Assembly (NCBI RefSeq): GCF_009730915.1
Contig: NC_052489.1
Coordinates: 24,421,916-24,485,915 of the forward strand
Origin: Dioscorea cayenensis subsp. rotundata
Taxonomy: Eukaryota > Streptophyta > Magnoliopsida > Dioscoreales > Dioscoreaceae
DNA: 64,000 nucleotides
Direction of reading: 5' to 3'
The translations under genes and the position numbers were made by a program. Positions 23,755-36,574 of the stretch are shown here, piece by piece. The notes beneath the pieces were generated by a model. The model was not told the DNA's origin, searched no databases, and was given only the letters and a program-made list of their open reading frames with translations. Position 1 is the stretch's first letter; each line of letters begins with the position of its first letter.

Positions 23755-26025
23755 TCATTGTATGATTGCAGAAATGTTGCTTCCTACAGGAGATGCGAAT
23801 GGACTTTCTGGGAGTTCAATTTGATTGCTGCAAGCAGAAACATTAAAAAAAAAAAAATTGATACATTTCATGAATTTGTCAAGCACAATGTATCTGCATT
23901 CATGATTTACCTCTCCTGGTCACTGAAATTGTTGCCTGTGTGATTATTAGCTTTGTCATCGCTTGTTGAGCCGTTGTTAAGAGCATCAAGCACACAACTG
24001 AAGTGATCAGCAGGGACAAATTCATCAGGACCTGAAGAACCAATATAAGATGAATGAGATTTTAAGAAGTGGTAGAAGAAATTGTGATTGATTATTCTTT
24101 GTCAGAAATGTGTATCTGACCTTCAGGAAGTTTAAATTCATCCATGCTGAAACTGTAGTATGGCTGTTGGACTAGTGGCTTCTGAACTATGTTAAACTCA
24201 GCAAGTCGCCTACGCTCAAGTTCAAGCATCTTTTCTTGTCCTAGCCTTTTAAGCATCATAGAACTATCGGATTCTCTTGGCCCTTAACACGAAGAGAAAA
24301 GGTTTCATGGAGAAAAACGTCAGTAATAACATCCCCTTTTAACTTATTTAAGTTTATGAAAAATGAATTGAATCTTGTCAATGGCTACTCACTTGCATGA
24401 AGTTCAGGATCCATTTCAAGATACTGAGCATACTGATTATAATACATTGCAGGCTTAATCCTGTCCATATATGACCTGTGAGATATAAGAAAAGATCCAA
24501 AAAAATATGTTTAGAAACTTTATTGAAAGAACATGAAGAAGCTGATGCTCAGCTATTCCTAAAGAAAGACATATACCTTTCGGTGATCCTTGATTTTTCC
24601 CGGTATCGTTTAACAAGCACCCGAGCACCACAGATAAAATGAGGCTTCCGCATGGCCAAGAGATGGCTCACAGTGTCTGGATAAAGGAAGCTCACAAACC
24701 CAAACATGCGTTTCTCTTGACAAGGAATTCTCACATCACGAACAGGCCCATATTGCCTTATGATCAAAAGGAGAAAATTTTGAATAAAACATTCTTAACA
24801 GAAAAAAAAAAGTCAATGAAAATCCTTCACATGTAATTTGATGTTTATAGGGAGTTACTTGAAATAATTGGCAACATCTTCTTCATTAAATGTGCTTTCT
24901 GCTGGAAATGTAAGATAAATCTGATGCGAACTAGAAACCATTCCACCAGAATCACTTCTGTCAATTCTGTAACCCATGTATTTTGGTGCATCCTCTGCAA
25001 GTATCACTGAATGCTGTCCATGTGGTCTGCAATTCAATCAAAACAATTGTAATATATTATATCAAACCAAGTGTTTTCATTGCATTGAATCGTCAAAAGT
25101 ACCTATCAATGAGCCGTATGCTGCTCTTCAAGCGAGCAAGCAATTTTGTCAGGCTAAATCCAGCCTTGCCATGTCTCTGGCTCTCAGTAAGATAACCATC
25201 AGCCTGAATGTTCCTGCCATACTTCTCAAAATACAGCATGGGTAACGAGGCGATAGAAACTGGTTGCCCTCTCCTTGACTTCAAGAGCTCAGCTATCTCC
25301 AATTCAAGCTGATCAAGTGAACCAGCTGAGAAGCCATGTTCTTCACCAGCCTCATTGAGGCTTTGGCTGTAAACCTGTGAATAGCCATCTTGTAATGGTT
25401 GATCATGGAAGTACCTACAGTTACTGCCATGCTTACAATACCCTCTATAAAAGTAATGGCATGCTTTGATTGGGTAGTCAGGAAGTCCTGGCGATCTCCT
25501 GCTAGTTTTTGAAGTCAGGGCACCACCTATAGCAGTATCATGGTAATAAAAATTATTTGAAAAGTTGGCTCCCATGGTGTTTTGATCCATTTGCTCCTCC
25601 AATCCAATGAACTGAGCTCGATTGCTAAGTCCATAGTCCTCTCCAACAGAAACAGTGTATCGACAGGGGACGTAATCCAAGTTGTGCATGGAGTGTTGCT
25701 GATCAGAATCCCAGAATGGAGCTGGGACATGAAGCGTTAAAGGAGAAGGAAATGACCGGGATGCGGCAGAGGCATTAGGATAGTGACCAAACTGATGAGG
25801 AACATCAGAGGCCGCCGAAGCATTAGTCTTATTTGAGATATTGAGCATGGTCTTTGCATCACTAATTATAGACAGGAATGCATTTTCAGGACCAAATGCT
25901 AAATGTCGCATTTCCTGCTCATCAGGTTCCTTTAAAAATAGAAACCCAGCAATCTTGAGAGCATTTTCTGACTCTAACTTTTGAATTCTATTGAATATGA
26001 TCTTCGTCAAGTCTGAAACATCCAT
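23755..26025 (-). CDS. CCCH zinc-finger, LOTUS (OST-HTH) and RRM protein, copy 2
   Basis: Coding exons in transcript order: 26025-25103, 25026-24859, 24756-24577, 24475-24393, 24282-24121, 24031-23911, 23827-23755; 569 aa. Same architecture as the convergent neighbour: [18 protein letters not shown] start, C-X7-C-X5-C-X3-H finger ([16 protein letters not shown]), LOTUS domain ([18 protein letters not shown]), RRM ([14 protein letters not shown]) and the terminal tag ELPESPFA. Exons 2 and 3 are 168 and 180 bp in both copies, and every splice phase agrees, so the two descend from one duplicated gene. Large differences in the linker regions and lack of polyQ show the duplication is old. An acceptor lies 17 bases upstream of the ATG, so the leader is spliced. 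An in-frame upstream ATG may add 14 residues. Confidence 0.92.
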
Positions 26026-26760
26026 TTCGTAGTATCGAGTCTCTGCAAATTAACATAACATCTTCTCAAGAAATCAATGGTGATCCCTTTCACTGTTCAT
26101 CACTTTGAATCTCTACAATGAGAAATTAATAAAAAAAATCTCTGAAAAATAATCTCAATCTACAAAAGTTGCAGAATGAAACTGCCTAATGAAAATAAAA
26201 ACAATTACTACTAAAATGTTTTGTGAGGAATGCTTATGTAAAGAAAAAGAACAAGAACGAAACAAAAGCAACCACAAAATAAACCACAATCATAAATCAA
26301 TTCTTTCTGGGTTTTGTATGAACACAATGTTGGTTGCAACATACCCTACATAAAAACTACATGATATTTAGGTATGATCACTTAAATAACAATAATAATA
26401 ATTAAAAGAAACAATCTTTGAGGAACATTCAAGCAAAAAAACACACGCGCGCGCGCACACACACACACACAAAAGACATAAAAGAAACATTAAAATCCTT
26501 TTTTTTTTCTTCATACAAACACAATGTTGGTTATAAGAGCCCAAGAAAACACTACAAAACAATTCAAAACCATCCTATGATAATAAAAAAGACAACTTTT
26601 CCAATGAAAATAAAATGAAGGTTGGGAAAACAGAGAGACAAACCTCCTCCTCCCATGGCACTGATCATGTCTTCATGGTGAGAAGAGAGAGGGAGAGAGA
26701 AGGAGAGGAAGAGAGACAGAGAGACAGAGTGACACAAGCAAATCTCACAAATTGAAGCCT
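26026..26760 (-). promoter_or_regulatory. Spliced 5' leader of CCCH copy 2
   Basis: The acceptor TTTGCAG ends at 26043; a donor GGAG|GTTTGT at 26644/26643 fits a leader exon of about 26644-26760. That exon is a CT-rich tract (complement of the GAGAGA block at 26685-26730). The intron carries a CG/CA microsatellite at about 26443-26472. ATGs at 26668 and 26656 in the leader exon would join in frame with the main start after splicing. Confidence 0.55.
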
Positions 26761-27959
26761 CTCTTGAATTCAAAATATAGTCCCAAAATTCCAGGGTTTA
26801 TTCCTAAATTTCCCAAAAATAAAATATCATTTACAGAATGGAGCAAATCACTAGCTAAATTTAATCCATACCAACAGTGGCAATTACATTGACAGAAAAA
26901 CCCTTGTTAAATTCCAAATTGTCAAGAATGAAATGGATAAGAAGATGGGACCCATGGAGGGATGTGGGGGGGATTAGTTGAGAATTTGGTGGGATTCTTG
27001 AGGGTTATTTTGGTCATTTGACATGCGCTTAGCTTGGGAGGTGACCGGTTCCACCGGCTGGAGATGAGTAACGGAATGAAAGCGTGTTACAGCTTCCCGC
27101 CGGAACGGGTCATGGCGGTTACGATTGGCCCGAATGGTGGGCTGGACTTGGTTGTAATCTCAAATTATCATTTTTGAATTTCAAACTAAATATAAATAAT
27201 TTGTTTTGTTTCAAAAGAAAATAGCCAAATTCAATTAAGCATTTCTTAAAATAGCATGTAATTATACATAAAAAGGAAGGAAAAATAATTGTATCAATGG
27301 ACAAAATCCTGCATATAAAATGTTATGAAGGAATCATCCACTTGCTCAAATTAATGCAATCCGATTTCTCAGGAGTAAATCTCTGAGTATCTATATATAT
27401 ATATATATATATACATTTTTCCTTTTTCAATGCAGAATGAGAAATATAAATTTTATTTATTTTCACAAATGTATTCAAAGCAAACACTATAAATTGTTCA
27501 TGCATAACTTCCATAAAAAGTTTTCATCTACATAAAACTGTAGTAATTTGATCATAGAGAGAAAAAAGAAAATGTACATTTTTGGTATGATCCTTGTGAT
27601 AATTTGCTGGCTAATATTCAACACTTGTAAATGAGTCTGAAAACAACCAAAAAGCAAGTTAGTTCAAATTGAGTTACAGACACATTTACAAGATATGAAC
27701 AAGAGGTTATTTGTAGTACCTCCCCATGATAGTAACTCCAAGCATCTTATTTCTTATAATAGCAGAAGAACCATGTTTGACATAGATCAAGGTCAGTATC
27801 TGCAAACATTTGTTCGAAATCTCATTAGTATGCTCTGTAGGGAAAACGAACAAAAGTACCTGTTGATAATTAGAAACTTACAATAACAATAAGTTCACTC
27901 TATTTTTCCAAAACTTTTTATTGATAACCTCAGTGCCAAATCAAGACACAAGTGGTGAG
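26761..27959. other. Promoter side of CCCH copy 2 and 3' flank of the mTERF gene
   Basis: A GC-richer patch at 27030-27140 (ACCGGTTCCACCGG and related words) stands out in AT-rich DNA and may be promoter of the minus-strand CCCH gene. A TA microsatellite lies at 27391-27412. No coding sequence seen. Confidence 0.45.
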
Positions 27960-30900
27960 TTATCGTCTCCTTTCGTATTTCTTTGCTAAGTCTGAGAGTA
28001 GTAAACTTTGTCTGAATGCTAAGTACTTCTCCAACGTAGTTCCTGCCCACTGTTGGCAAAAACTTGCATCGGTGGGTACCAATGAGCTGAGGGGAAATGG
28101 ACCTTTTGGAGCTTTTTTCAGTGAAACCAAGAACCTGTGGCGGGGTCTAATCCTCTGTTCTAAAGATAAGCTCAGGTACATGGGATACTTGGTCAAGGAC
28201 TTCACTTCATTGTTAAGGTCATTTACAAGATAGAGATATTTAGGCTTCAAATTATCCTCCAAAGACAAAGATAGCACCTGTGAATAAATTAGAATGTAGT
28301 TGAATAAAATGTAAAAAAATTCCAGAAGATAACAAACAAATGCAGATATCAGAATATCATAGATGGAGGGAAGTATGACCTGAGTAAGACTGGTTAGAAC
28401 TTTCAGAATATCAGAATTACGCATGCCAATGCTCCTAAGAAAATCAATCCTTGGTGATATCCCATCCTCAATGCTGTAATGAAGGAGCTGTGGGTGCTTG
28501 GTAACCATCTTCACAATGCTTTCTCTGGGTGCCCCCAATTCCTTTGATAAAAAGGAGAATCGAGAAGTCCAGGAATTATCAATCCGCTGAACCAGAATTT
28601 GGGGGCTCAGCTGAATGACTTTGCTCAAATTGCTTCTTTTGATACTGACTTCTTCAACCAAATACCTAATTGTCGGTTTGAGAGAGAGTTCAACACTGTA
28701 AGAGAACAATGAAGGAGCAGCAGTAATTATTTGTCCTATTCGCGATTGGGGAATCCCTATATCCAGTAAAAAGGAGACATGAGATTTCAGATTATTCTCT
28801 ACAGTGTATTCCAAAATCTGAGGTTGCCTCAGCAGAATCCGTTTGATGTCTCTGTGTTTCACACCAATGCCAATCAAAAAGTCCAACCTTTCCCTAGCAG
28901 ATGCCAAATTTATCTGAAGGCAAGGCATATGCCTCTCATAGATGGAAATAAAATGAGTTTCTTTGAGGCCAAATGTGCTCAAGTACTCAATTAGAGGAAA
29001 CCATTTTTCATCAAAGTCTAATTCTTCAGCCAGTTTCTGGAATCTACTCAATGTGAACTTTCCGTGCTCAACCTTCAACAGCCATAAGAAGATCAGACCA
29101 TTTTTTGATATTAATACATGCGATGGGAAGGTTAAATCCAAAAAAAAAAAGCAAACCACAGAATAAAAGGAAATTTTACAGATATATGTACACACACACA
29201 CACGCACGCACACACCTTCTCTTTTGTAGACAAATCTATTTGATTAGGTTTTGTTGTAGAACCACTGATATAACTGAGGTCTCTAGAACTAATTTTTGCA
29301 GGAATCACTTTGTCTTTCCTTGGTGGTTTCTGACTGCCTGCATGGAAGGATTTCAATCAGTATGGCTACTTGGCTGTGAACGGTTCAATATTGAAGATTA
29401 CCTGGTCTCTTATTAGGAACCAGGGAATAGAAATTTGTGGGCTTTTTATCAGAATGTCTATTACTAGTGAGCTCTTCCAAGTCAAAGTCATCCTGAAACA
29501 CAATAGAAATAAACATGCACTTGATGTGAATACATGTTCATCAGAAATGTAATATGAAAATTTTATCAAGGAAATATGTAACATTGAGAAAACCAACAGA
29601 TATGTAGGAAAAAGCAAAGAAGTGTATGCCTAATGCTTACCAGTAGACTGGCACTAATTGATCTCAGAAATAATAAATAAGAATCTTTTTCTGTCTGAGA
29701 ACTAGGGCCAGCCACCAGGGCCCCAAAACTCCTTGCTAATAAATTTTCCTTCATTAAGTCATAGAGAAATTGTATAATTGGGGTATCTCTTATCAGAAGT
29801 CTAAAATGAAACAAAAGATAGCTCTAAGTAATCTTTTTAGGTTTCTTTTGTCATAAAATTAAGATGTGAGAGGTTTACTTTCCAATTTTACAGAGCTAAA
29901 AATGATACTGGTGTCTCTCCTTCTATCATTTGCTACAATGAATTTTCCTATGGCCATACATATCCCTGTTATCAATATTGTGGCCCTACTTCATACATTA
30001 TCAGATCCTTTCTCAAAAAGAATATTTTCACTAAACGCTTTGTGTCGTAGTTTAAAATTTTCAACTGAAGTGTACATCAAAAGGGTAAAGGTTCCACCTT
30101 TAAATTTAATGATGGAAGGAAGTCACAGAATACTTTGTTTAAGCATGAGTATATAGTTTGATGTCTAACATGCTGTTGCTTTGATAACATAGCATAAAAT
30201 GAAGTGCTCAGAAGATTCAAACTAAGCATTATACCAAATACACCTAAAATTTGCAATCAACCAAAATAAAAGGCAACTTTGGGATGGGAAGAATAGAAGT
30301 ATCTTCTTTTCATAAGATAGACTTGAATAATACGAGAGAGAATTGGATCAAAACCTTGAAGCATAGAATTTTGATGATAAAATAGATATAAATTAGTATC
30401 CAATGCTACCACAGTATACATAGACCCTAGAAAAAATTAAAACATACCAAGCAATCAAGTAGGCAAGTCACAAATTAAAAATCCAACAAATCATATGAAT
30501 CTCACTATTGAACCGAAACCTCTAGTGTGGCATCAATCAAATTCACCAAACGCTGCTCATATAATACTCATATTGCATACTTCTCTCACTAGACTGTCTT
30601 TTATTTCTCTCAAAATAGTTATATTCAAAAGTAAATCACTAGAATTAGTTTTCATGAATTAAGCTCAAACCATCAGCACAGAAAGATCACCAATGAATCA
30701 AACAAAAGAAAAAGACTTTCACTCAATCACCACAAAACTAGGAAAACTCAAACAAAGATAACAAAATTTCACAGAACCCAGTGCCCAAATCCAGAGAAGG
30801 TCTTACGCCGAAGGGCGGGTACTCTTCCAATTCGCTCCCGCCATCATCATCGTCATAGAAATAGCCACGGTTGGGCTTGAGGATTCTGGGGTTGGAATGG

Positions 30901-31046
30901 GACGAGCACACAGCGAAGCCAATGCCGGCACGGTGCGAGACACTGGGAGCGATTCGCGAAGGCGAAGGGACGAAAGGCCGGTGGGCAATGGGATGCAAGC
31001 ACAGCATTTTAGGGCGTGAAACGTGGCTAAAGGAATCGAAGAACAT
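27960..31046 (-). CDS. MTERF5: Mitochondrial transcription termination factor family protein, MTERF5-like (plastid)
   Basis: Exons in transcript order: 31046 to 30778 (or 30807), 29800-29641, 29492-29402, 29337-29216, 29072-28380, 28277-27960; about 550 aa. Exon 5 holds most of the mTERF repeats (IKRILLRQPQILEYTVEN, LSKVIQLSPQILVQR, SIVKMVTKHPQLLHYS). The C-terminus KGPFPLSSLVPTD..FCQQWAG matches my memory of Arabidopsis MTERF5/MDA1, a chloroplast protein that binds plastid DNA and affects transcription. The N-terminus is basic and Ser/Pro-rich like a transit peptide, followed by an acidic DDDDGGSELEE stretch. Exon 1 is uncertain: the best donor (GTAAGA at 30806) leaves a phase mismatch with exon 2, while a weaker GTTCTG 29 bases on keeps frame. 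Starts at 31046 or 31007 are both possible, and an out-of-frame ATG lies at 31059. Confidence 0.85.
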
Positions 31047-32327
31047 TCTTCGTCGCCATTGGAGTGAGCCCTCGAGCTCTTCGTCCTCTCTCCCCCATTC
31101 GAAGCTTATCCACGACAAAATATCTTGGAGATATCACTTTCACTGTGGTATGTAGAGCGATTTGGGCCCGTGGGCCAAAACCCGAACATTTTGGGCTTTC
31201 GGCTCGTATAGTGATGTGCATACTGGGCCTTGAATGACTAAATGCCCACAAACCTTCATATTCCAAATTATTTATCCATATACTTGAATTTTTTTAAAAT
31301 TTAATTTTATCAACTTACTTAAATACACTATTTTCCACCACTATTATTTTAAATACATAATTTTAATGGATGAAGAAAAAAATTGATAAAATTAAAACAA
31401 TAAGATAAATTATTAATAAAATTTTAAGTCTAACTATATATATTTGTAGAGGTGGATATTTATAATGAGATAGAGGAAGTATTTCTAAGACATAAATTAT
31501 ATTTGTATATTAATCAAATAGTGATTACCTCAAATGTTAAAGACTGAAACGTAGAACTCTCAATATTTCTTTCTCGGATTAGTATATCAGTATTTTCTTC
31601 TCTAATTATTTTTTTCTTTGACTATGGTACAGGTCACCCACACTCAGTTTTTGTAAATTATAATTTAATTAAAATTTGTAATTTTTTAGAACAAAATGTG
31701 CATGTTCTCCATTAATTTTTCCATTGTCTAAGTTGGTCCCACATTCCTAATTTTCTAATTGTTCACATATCAAATTGACATTATTTTCATAGAAACTCAA
31801 AAATTATATAAATAATTTTCAACTAATTCACATCTATCACATCAATACTTATGTCACTAAGTAACCCTCAACATATTCCTCAAAAAAATTTATGGCTTAA
31901 ATATTTTTTTCCTACACTAAAAAGTTGGTATGATACTTAAATATTTTTTTAATCTTTTTTTAATTTAATCTAATTATTATTTTTTATAAAGTGGATAAAC
32001 TATTTTTCTCACGTCTTCTAACAAAAGAAAAAGTTAATATATGAGATTTAATGAGTACTTAAACATTTTTCATAAAATGGAAGGTGCCAAATAAAATTAG
32101 TTCATTTGTACTCCCCTCTACTTTCAGAGAATTTCCCGGAAGTCTTGTTTTTCCGAGATCCGGCCGGAAGTCCACTTCCCGAACTCGGTGCGGGCTCACT
32201 TCCTCCTCAACGACGGTAATCCCTCTTCGCTGTTGATGAGCTCTTTGGTTTCTTAGTTGGTAGTGTGCGAGATTTAATCTTTGGATTTGTTGGAATTTGG
32301 TAGGGTTCGAGGAAGAAGAAGGGGGAG
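31047..32327. other. Divergent promoter region between the mTERF and SAM genes
   Basis: GC-richer near both ends, very AT-rich between. On the right, a probable leader intron of the SAM gene runs from donor GACG|GTAATC near 32215 to acceptor TTTGGTAG near 32303. A six-codon upstream ORF at 32236 falls inside it. No other coding sequence seen. Confidence 0.5.
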
Positions 32328-33826
32328 ATGAGCAAAGGGCGCCGACCGGAGCCCTTGGATTTCTTTATTTGGACAGTGCAAGTATGATTTTCTTTTTTCC
32401 TGTGTTTATTTGAAGATTAATCATGTGTATTTTTTACCCAGTTCCCGGAAATTTTGATCAAAATTTGATCTTTGGGACTTTTGGCTCGAGAATTAGTGGA
32501 CAATTGTGATATGAACACTAAAAGAATGGTTTTTGATTTATTTTTCTGATGATTTTTCTCTGATATAAGGAATTGTTGCTTGTGTGCATTGCATTGGATT
32601 TCATAGTGATCTATGGCATCAATGGGAATGTATTGCTTATAGTATGAAGATAAAGTGTTGGTTATTGAATCATTGGCACTGGATATGGGAGTTTCTTCAT
32701 GCAATCTTCAGTGTATTGATTGTTTTGTGCTGCTTCCTTTTGCTCAACAAAATGAATGAAAGTCTAATGGCAATTCAAACGATCTTGAAGATTAGGGACC
32801 TCGTTTTTATTCTGCTTCTGGTCTCGGTGGAAATGATTTTGTGAGGGAGATAATTATGCAGTGACAGTTAGGTTATTTCTTGGATTGCACAAGATCATTG
32901 GTTAGGAGATCACAGTATACAATGCACTTTGATTTGTTTGTGAAAGAGCCTGAACGCCAAAAGCAATTGTAGGAAGTATGAAGGAGAACTGAGACTTTTA
33001 GTTCTGTAGTATTGAGGGAAAAACTCGAGCTGCATTGGCTTCTTTTCTGTACTTGATTACTTCAACACAGCTCTTGATTGGATATTCAAATACAGATTAA
33101 AATGCAGTTAGACATTGCACTGCGATTAAGACCATGACGGAACCTGATGCCTTGCTTCCTTTGGCATGAGCATTCATTACAGTATGGATTTCCCTCACTG
33201 AATGTAGTTCGATGATGCTGAGCTATTTGTCAATTTTCTTATAATTCTCAGTCCCATAACTAACATTCCCAACCTTACAAACACTTGAACTTCTTGTTTT
33301 CTACCTCGTGTCTCTTAGTAGTCTTCGGCCATATATTTTAATGTGGTATATGAAGTTAATAAACAACTGCCAGGTTTAGGCTTAAACCATTGGCGGTCAA
33401 AAGCAGATATTATTCCTGTATGGGTCATGAGGGCCAGTGAACAGAGTCAACAGACTGGGTGCAGCTTCTTTTGAATGTTTATGGTCCTTTTTGTATCCCA
33501 GGTTTAGTGATCTAGCTATTGTATAGCTCTGTTAACACACACAAAATGAATAAATAAATGCATAAATAAAATTAAGAAGCAGATTTCATTGATCTGCTAC
33601 TCATACTTTCTTGACAAAGAAATTTGATTGCAGGATGTTGGGATGTGGCTTGAGGAGATAAATCTTGGGAGCTATCAACAGGCGTTTGAAGAGAATGGGG
33701 TCAATGGGGAGTACTTGGAGAGCTTGTCCATGTTCACAACAGAACAGATTCTGCGGTTTATCAGACGATGCCACATGAAATGGGGGGATTTTATTACATT
33801 ATGCAAAGAGCTAAGGCGCATCAAAG

Positions 33827-33875
<49 letters not shown>

Positions 33876-34705
33876 GTATTGCTTAAGATGCATTTTTTAG
33901 CAAAAGTTCTACAAACCCATTAATTGGGCCATAAAAGAATCTGGCATGTGGAAAATCTAAGAAATTCATGCCTGTTCATCAAGGAATAATGGTGTTTGTA
34001 TGACTTAGTTCTTCTACAACGTTTGAAAAGGATAGAACATTTAGACCTTTCATTACCTGATGAGAAGATTGCTCTGGTTTGGATGACCTTAGTCCTGCCG
34101 TTGCCTAAAAGAGAATACCATTAATATGGTCTCATTTAACCATTTATTTTAGCTACCTTGTTTGTATTGGAACTTTTATCAGCTATTTGGTTTTGACCTA
34201 TCCTTTAAATTATCTAAATTGGATCTCCTGATCTCTATCCTATACTTTATTGTCGCACTTCTAGTTTCACCCAGTTCAATCTAGTGGTGGTCATTATTTA
34301 TATGCAGTGGGCACTACATGGTCATGAGTTGGTAATGAAAATCATGAAAAAGCTTCACTTTACCTTAAAATTTCCAGTTATTATCAAGTGCTTAAATACT
34401 ACAACAAATTAATATGTTAGTGGTTACTCTATCTATATATGTATATTTTATCTTGGCTAAGTCTGAGGAACTTCATGTGTCGATCGCTTGTTTTCTTTGT
34501 CATGCCTATTTTAGGAAAGGAAGAACAGTCACTAAGACATAATCTGGCGGTTCTTTGTTGTTAAATTTGAGTCGTAGAAATGGATCCTCATTTATTTGCT
34601 GACATATTGTCAAATACAAAACCTTAATCTCGATGCATATTTGGTCACCAGTATGGATCTTTTGGAAACTATGTATTCTGAGCTTTGCTTTTTTGTGATT
34701 TATTA

Positions 34706-34743
<38 letters not shown>

Positions 34744-35465
34744 TATTTTTTTTGTGCCTCGACAATGAACACAAACTGCTGTTGATCTTGGTTGCCATTT
34801 CTGAGTTCTGTAAGCATGTTGGAGGTTATCTTCTCCAAATATCCTCCTTGGCTTTATACATTTTGCATTTATCTTCCTCGCTTCTCTTTTAGATGAAATC
34901 TACCATGATGGTCGAAATTATCTTTCCCCCATCATCAAGTGCTTGCTTATAAAACCCTACTTCTACAGTAATTCTTTTGAAGAGTTTAATCAGTTAGTGC
35001 CGCAAGCTTTTGCCAACCATTCTTGACAAATTTCACCACTATATCCTGTCAACTTCCTTTTGATTGCCTTTTACATCAGGCATACTGTAACTGCATTAGA
35101 AATAATGCATGTCTCTACATTACAGATTATCAAATGCCATTACAATGTATCCTTGTCGGTAGTAATTACTTTGACTATAGCTTTAGCATGTTTCAGATGG
35201 TATGTGATTTTCATTATTATGGTGTCATACTTTAACATGCTTGCCGGACTCTTGTGAACAAAGGCTGTTGCAAATATGGCTAAAAGCATTAGATTAGTTA
35301 CACATAATGAAATTGGCTTTGTGTACCCATGCAGTGGCGTGCCTGAAAGGGGAGCAAGAAGTTCGTAGGCCATGGTGGGCTCCATCATGTCTATCGGCAG
35401 TGTTTGTGAAGGTAGCCAAGCGCAACAGGCAGTCTCGAGTCGTCTCCTTGAAGCTCGAAGCATGA
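32328..35465 (+). CDS. Small SAM-domain protein
   Basis: Three exons, 32328-32381, 33634-33826 and 35335-35465, give 125 aa in consistent phase. The SAM domain spans about residues 16-82 (DVGMWLEEINLGSY...FTTEQILRFIRRC), then LKGEQEVRRPWWAPS and the strongly conserved tail KRNRQSRVVSLKLEA. The whole protein, including its MSKGRRPEPLDFFIW start, resembles a conserved plant SAM family as I remember it. SAM domains mediate protein-protein or, in some proteins, RNA contacts; the role here is unknown. Intron 1 is 1.25 kb and intron 2 1.5 kb. The second donor, AAAG|GTTCTC, runs directly into a TC microsatellite and is a poor match to the usual donor, yet the reading frame (RRIK-VACLKG) supports it. 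Confidence 0.88.
33829..33874 (+). repeat. (TC)n(AC)n compound microsatellite at an intron 5' end
   Basis: About 15 TC units followed by seven AC units start two bases after the splice-donor GT of SAM intron 2. Confidence 0.95.
34708..34744 (+). repeat. (ATT)n microsatellite
   Basis: About 12 ATT units in SAM intron 2. Confidence 0.95.
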
Positions 35466-36574
35466 TTCACCAGCAGATCAAATCATTCTCCTTCATCACC
35501 TTTGCAGCTAAGGGCTATTTCGCGTGTCTAAAGATTAGCTCTGTATTCCCTTGTGTACTTAGCTTTGTAATATGTATTTGTTTATTTATTCTCGACATTT
35601 AGGTTTTCAGTGTGACCAAGACTCAAAATAACATCTTTTTTATGTAAAGATGGTTACAAGACACATAACCATGATATTTTCTTATGCTGTTTGGAAAACC
35701 AATAATGCAATGTGCTTACAGTTTCTTTAAATGGTGTTATATTGTGATGTAGCTGTATTTTAATTGGCTAAAATTTGCCTTTGAGAATATGTTTATTCCT
35801 CTTGAATGTTATGCCTCGCCATCTTAAATGGCTCCTATAATTTATCATAATTTAAATTATTAAAAAAAATGGTTTATAATACATATTTTTGTATGTTATT
35901 GTTCAATCTGATATTGATTGCAATATCACTATAGACTTGTATTCATGTTTTTTTTTATTGTTTCTTGTTTGATTTTCTAGCCTGATTATTGAATTAAATG
36001 GGCTCTTTTCTTAATTAGTGATAATATTTTTACATATATTGTACTTTAAAATTTTAATTACTGAATATATTTATATAAACAATTAAATATTGTTTGCTTG
36101 ATTTGTATTTTGATTTCTCAGTGACAAGCAGATGATGCAAAAACTCTTACATGAAAAATCCATCATTCTCAAATTCATACACAAAAATCTGAGCGATTTA
36201 TACAAATTTCTGATACTCAACTTGTTTTTCACTGTTCCAGCAAAACTAAAATGCCATTGACCAAAACAACAAACAATCTACAGGTCAATTTCATAAATTT
36301 GGGAATATCTTAAAGCTGGCGAAAATCCTTCTTTCAGTCCTCTTCAATCCCCAGTCAATCAAAAATCCATAGTATACACAGATATCCATTTTGGTTTCCA
36401 TATTCACTTCTTCAGCTTCCCAATTCTATTGAAAACCATATACTGCAGCTTTTCACAACTTACTGTTTACTTTTTGCACACTCATTCATCTCCAAAAATT
36501 AATCAACATCGAAGAAGAACAAAAATTGTACCAAGACTGATCTATGAATACGAAAAACAACCTTCGAGGACAAA
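35466..36574. other. Convergent 3' flank of SAM and DYW-PPR genes
   Basis: 3' UTR material from both sides; AT-rich; no coding sequence seen. Confidence 0.5.

Noticed and set aside
27040-27130. Shared promoter block between the two CCCH paralogs (compare 16915-17010)
   Set aside because: Both patches are GC-richer and carry CGGTTCC-like words, but no alignment beyond short words could be made by eye.
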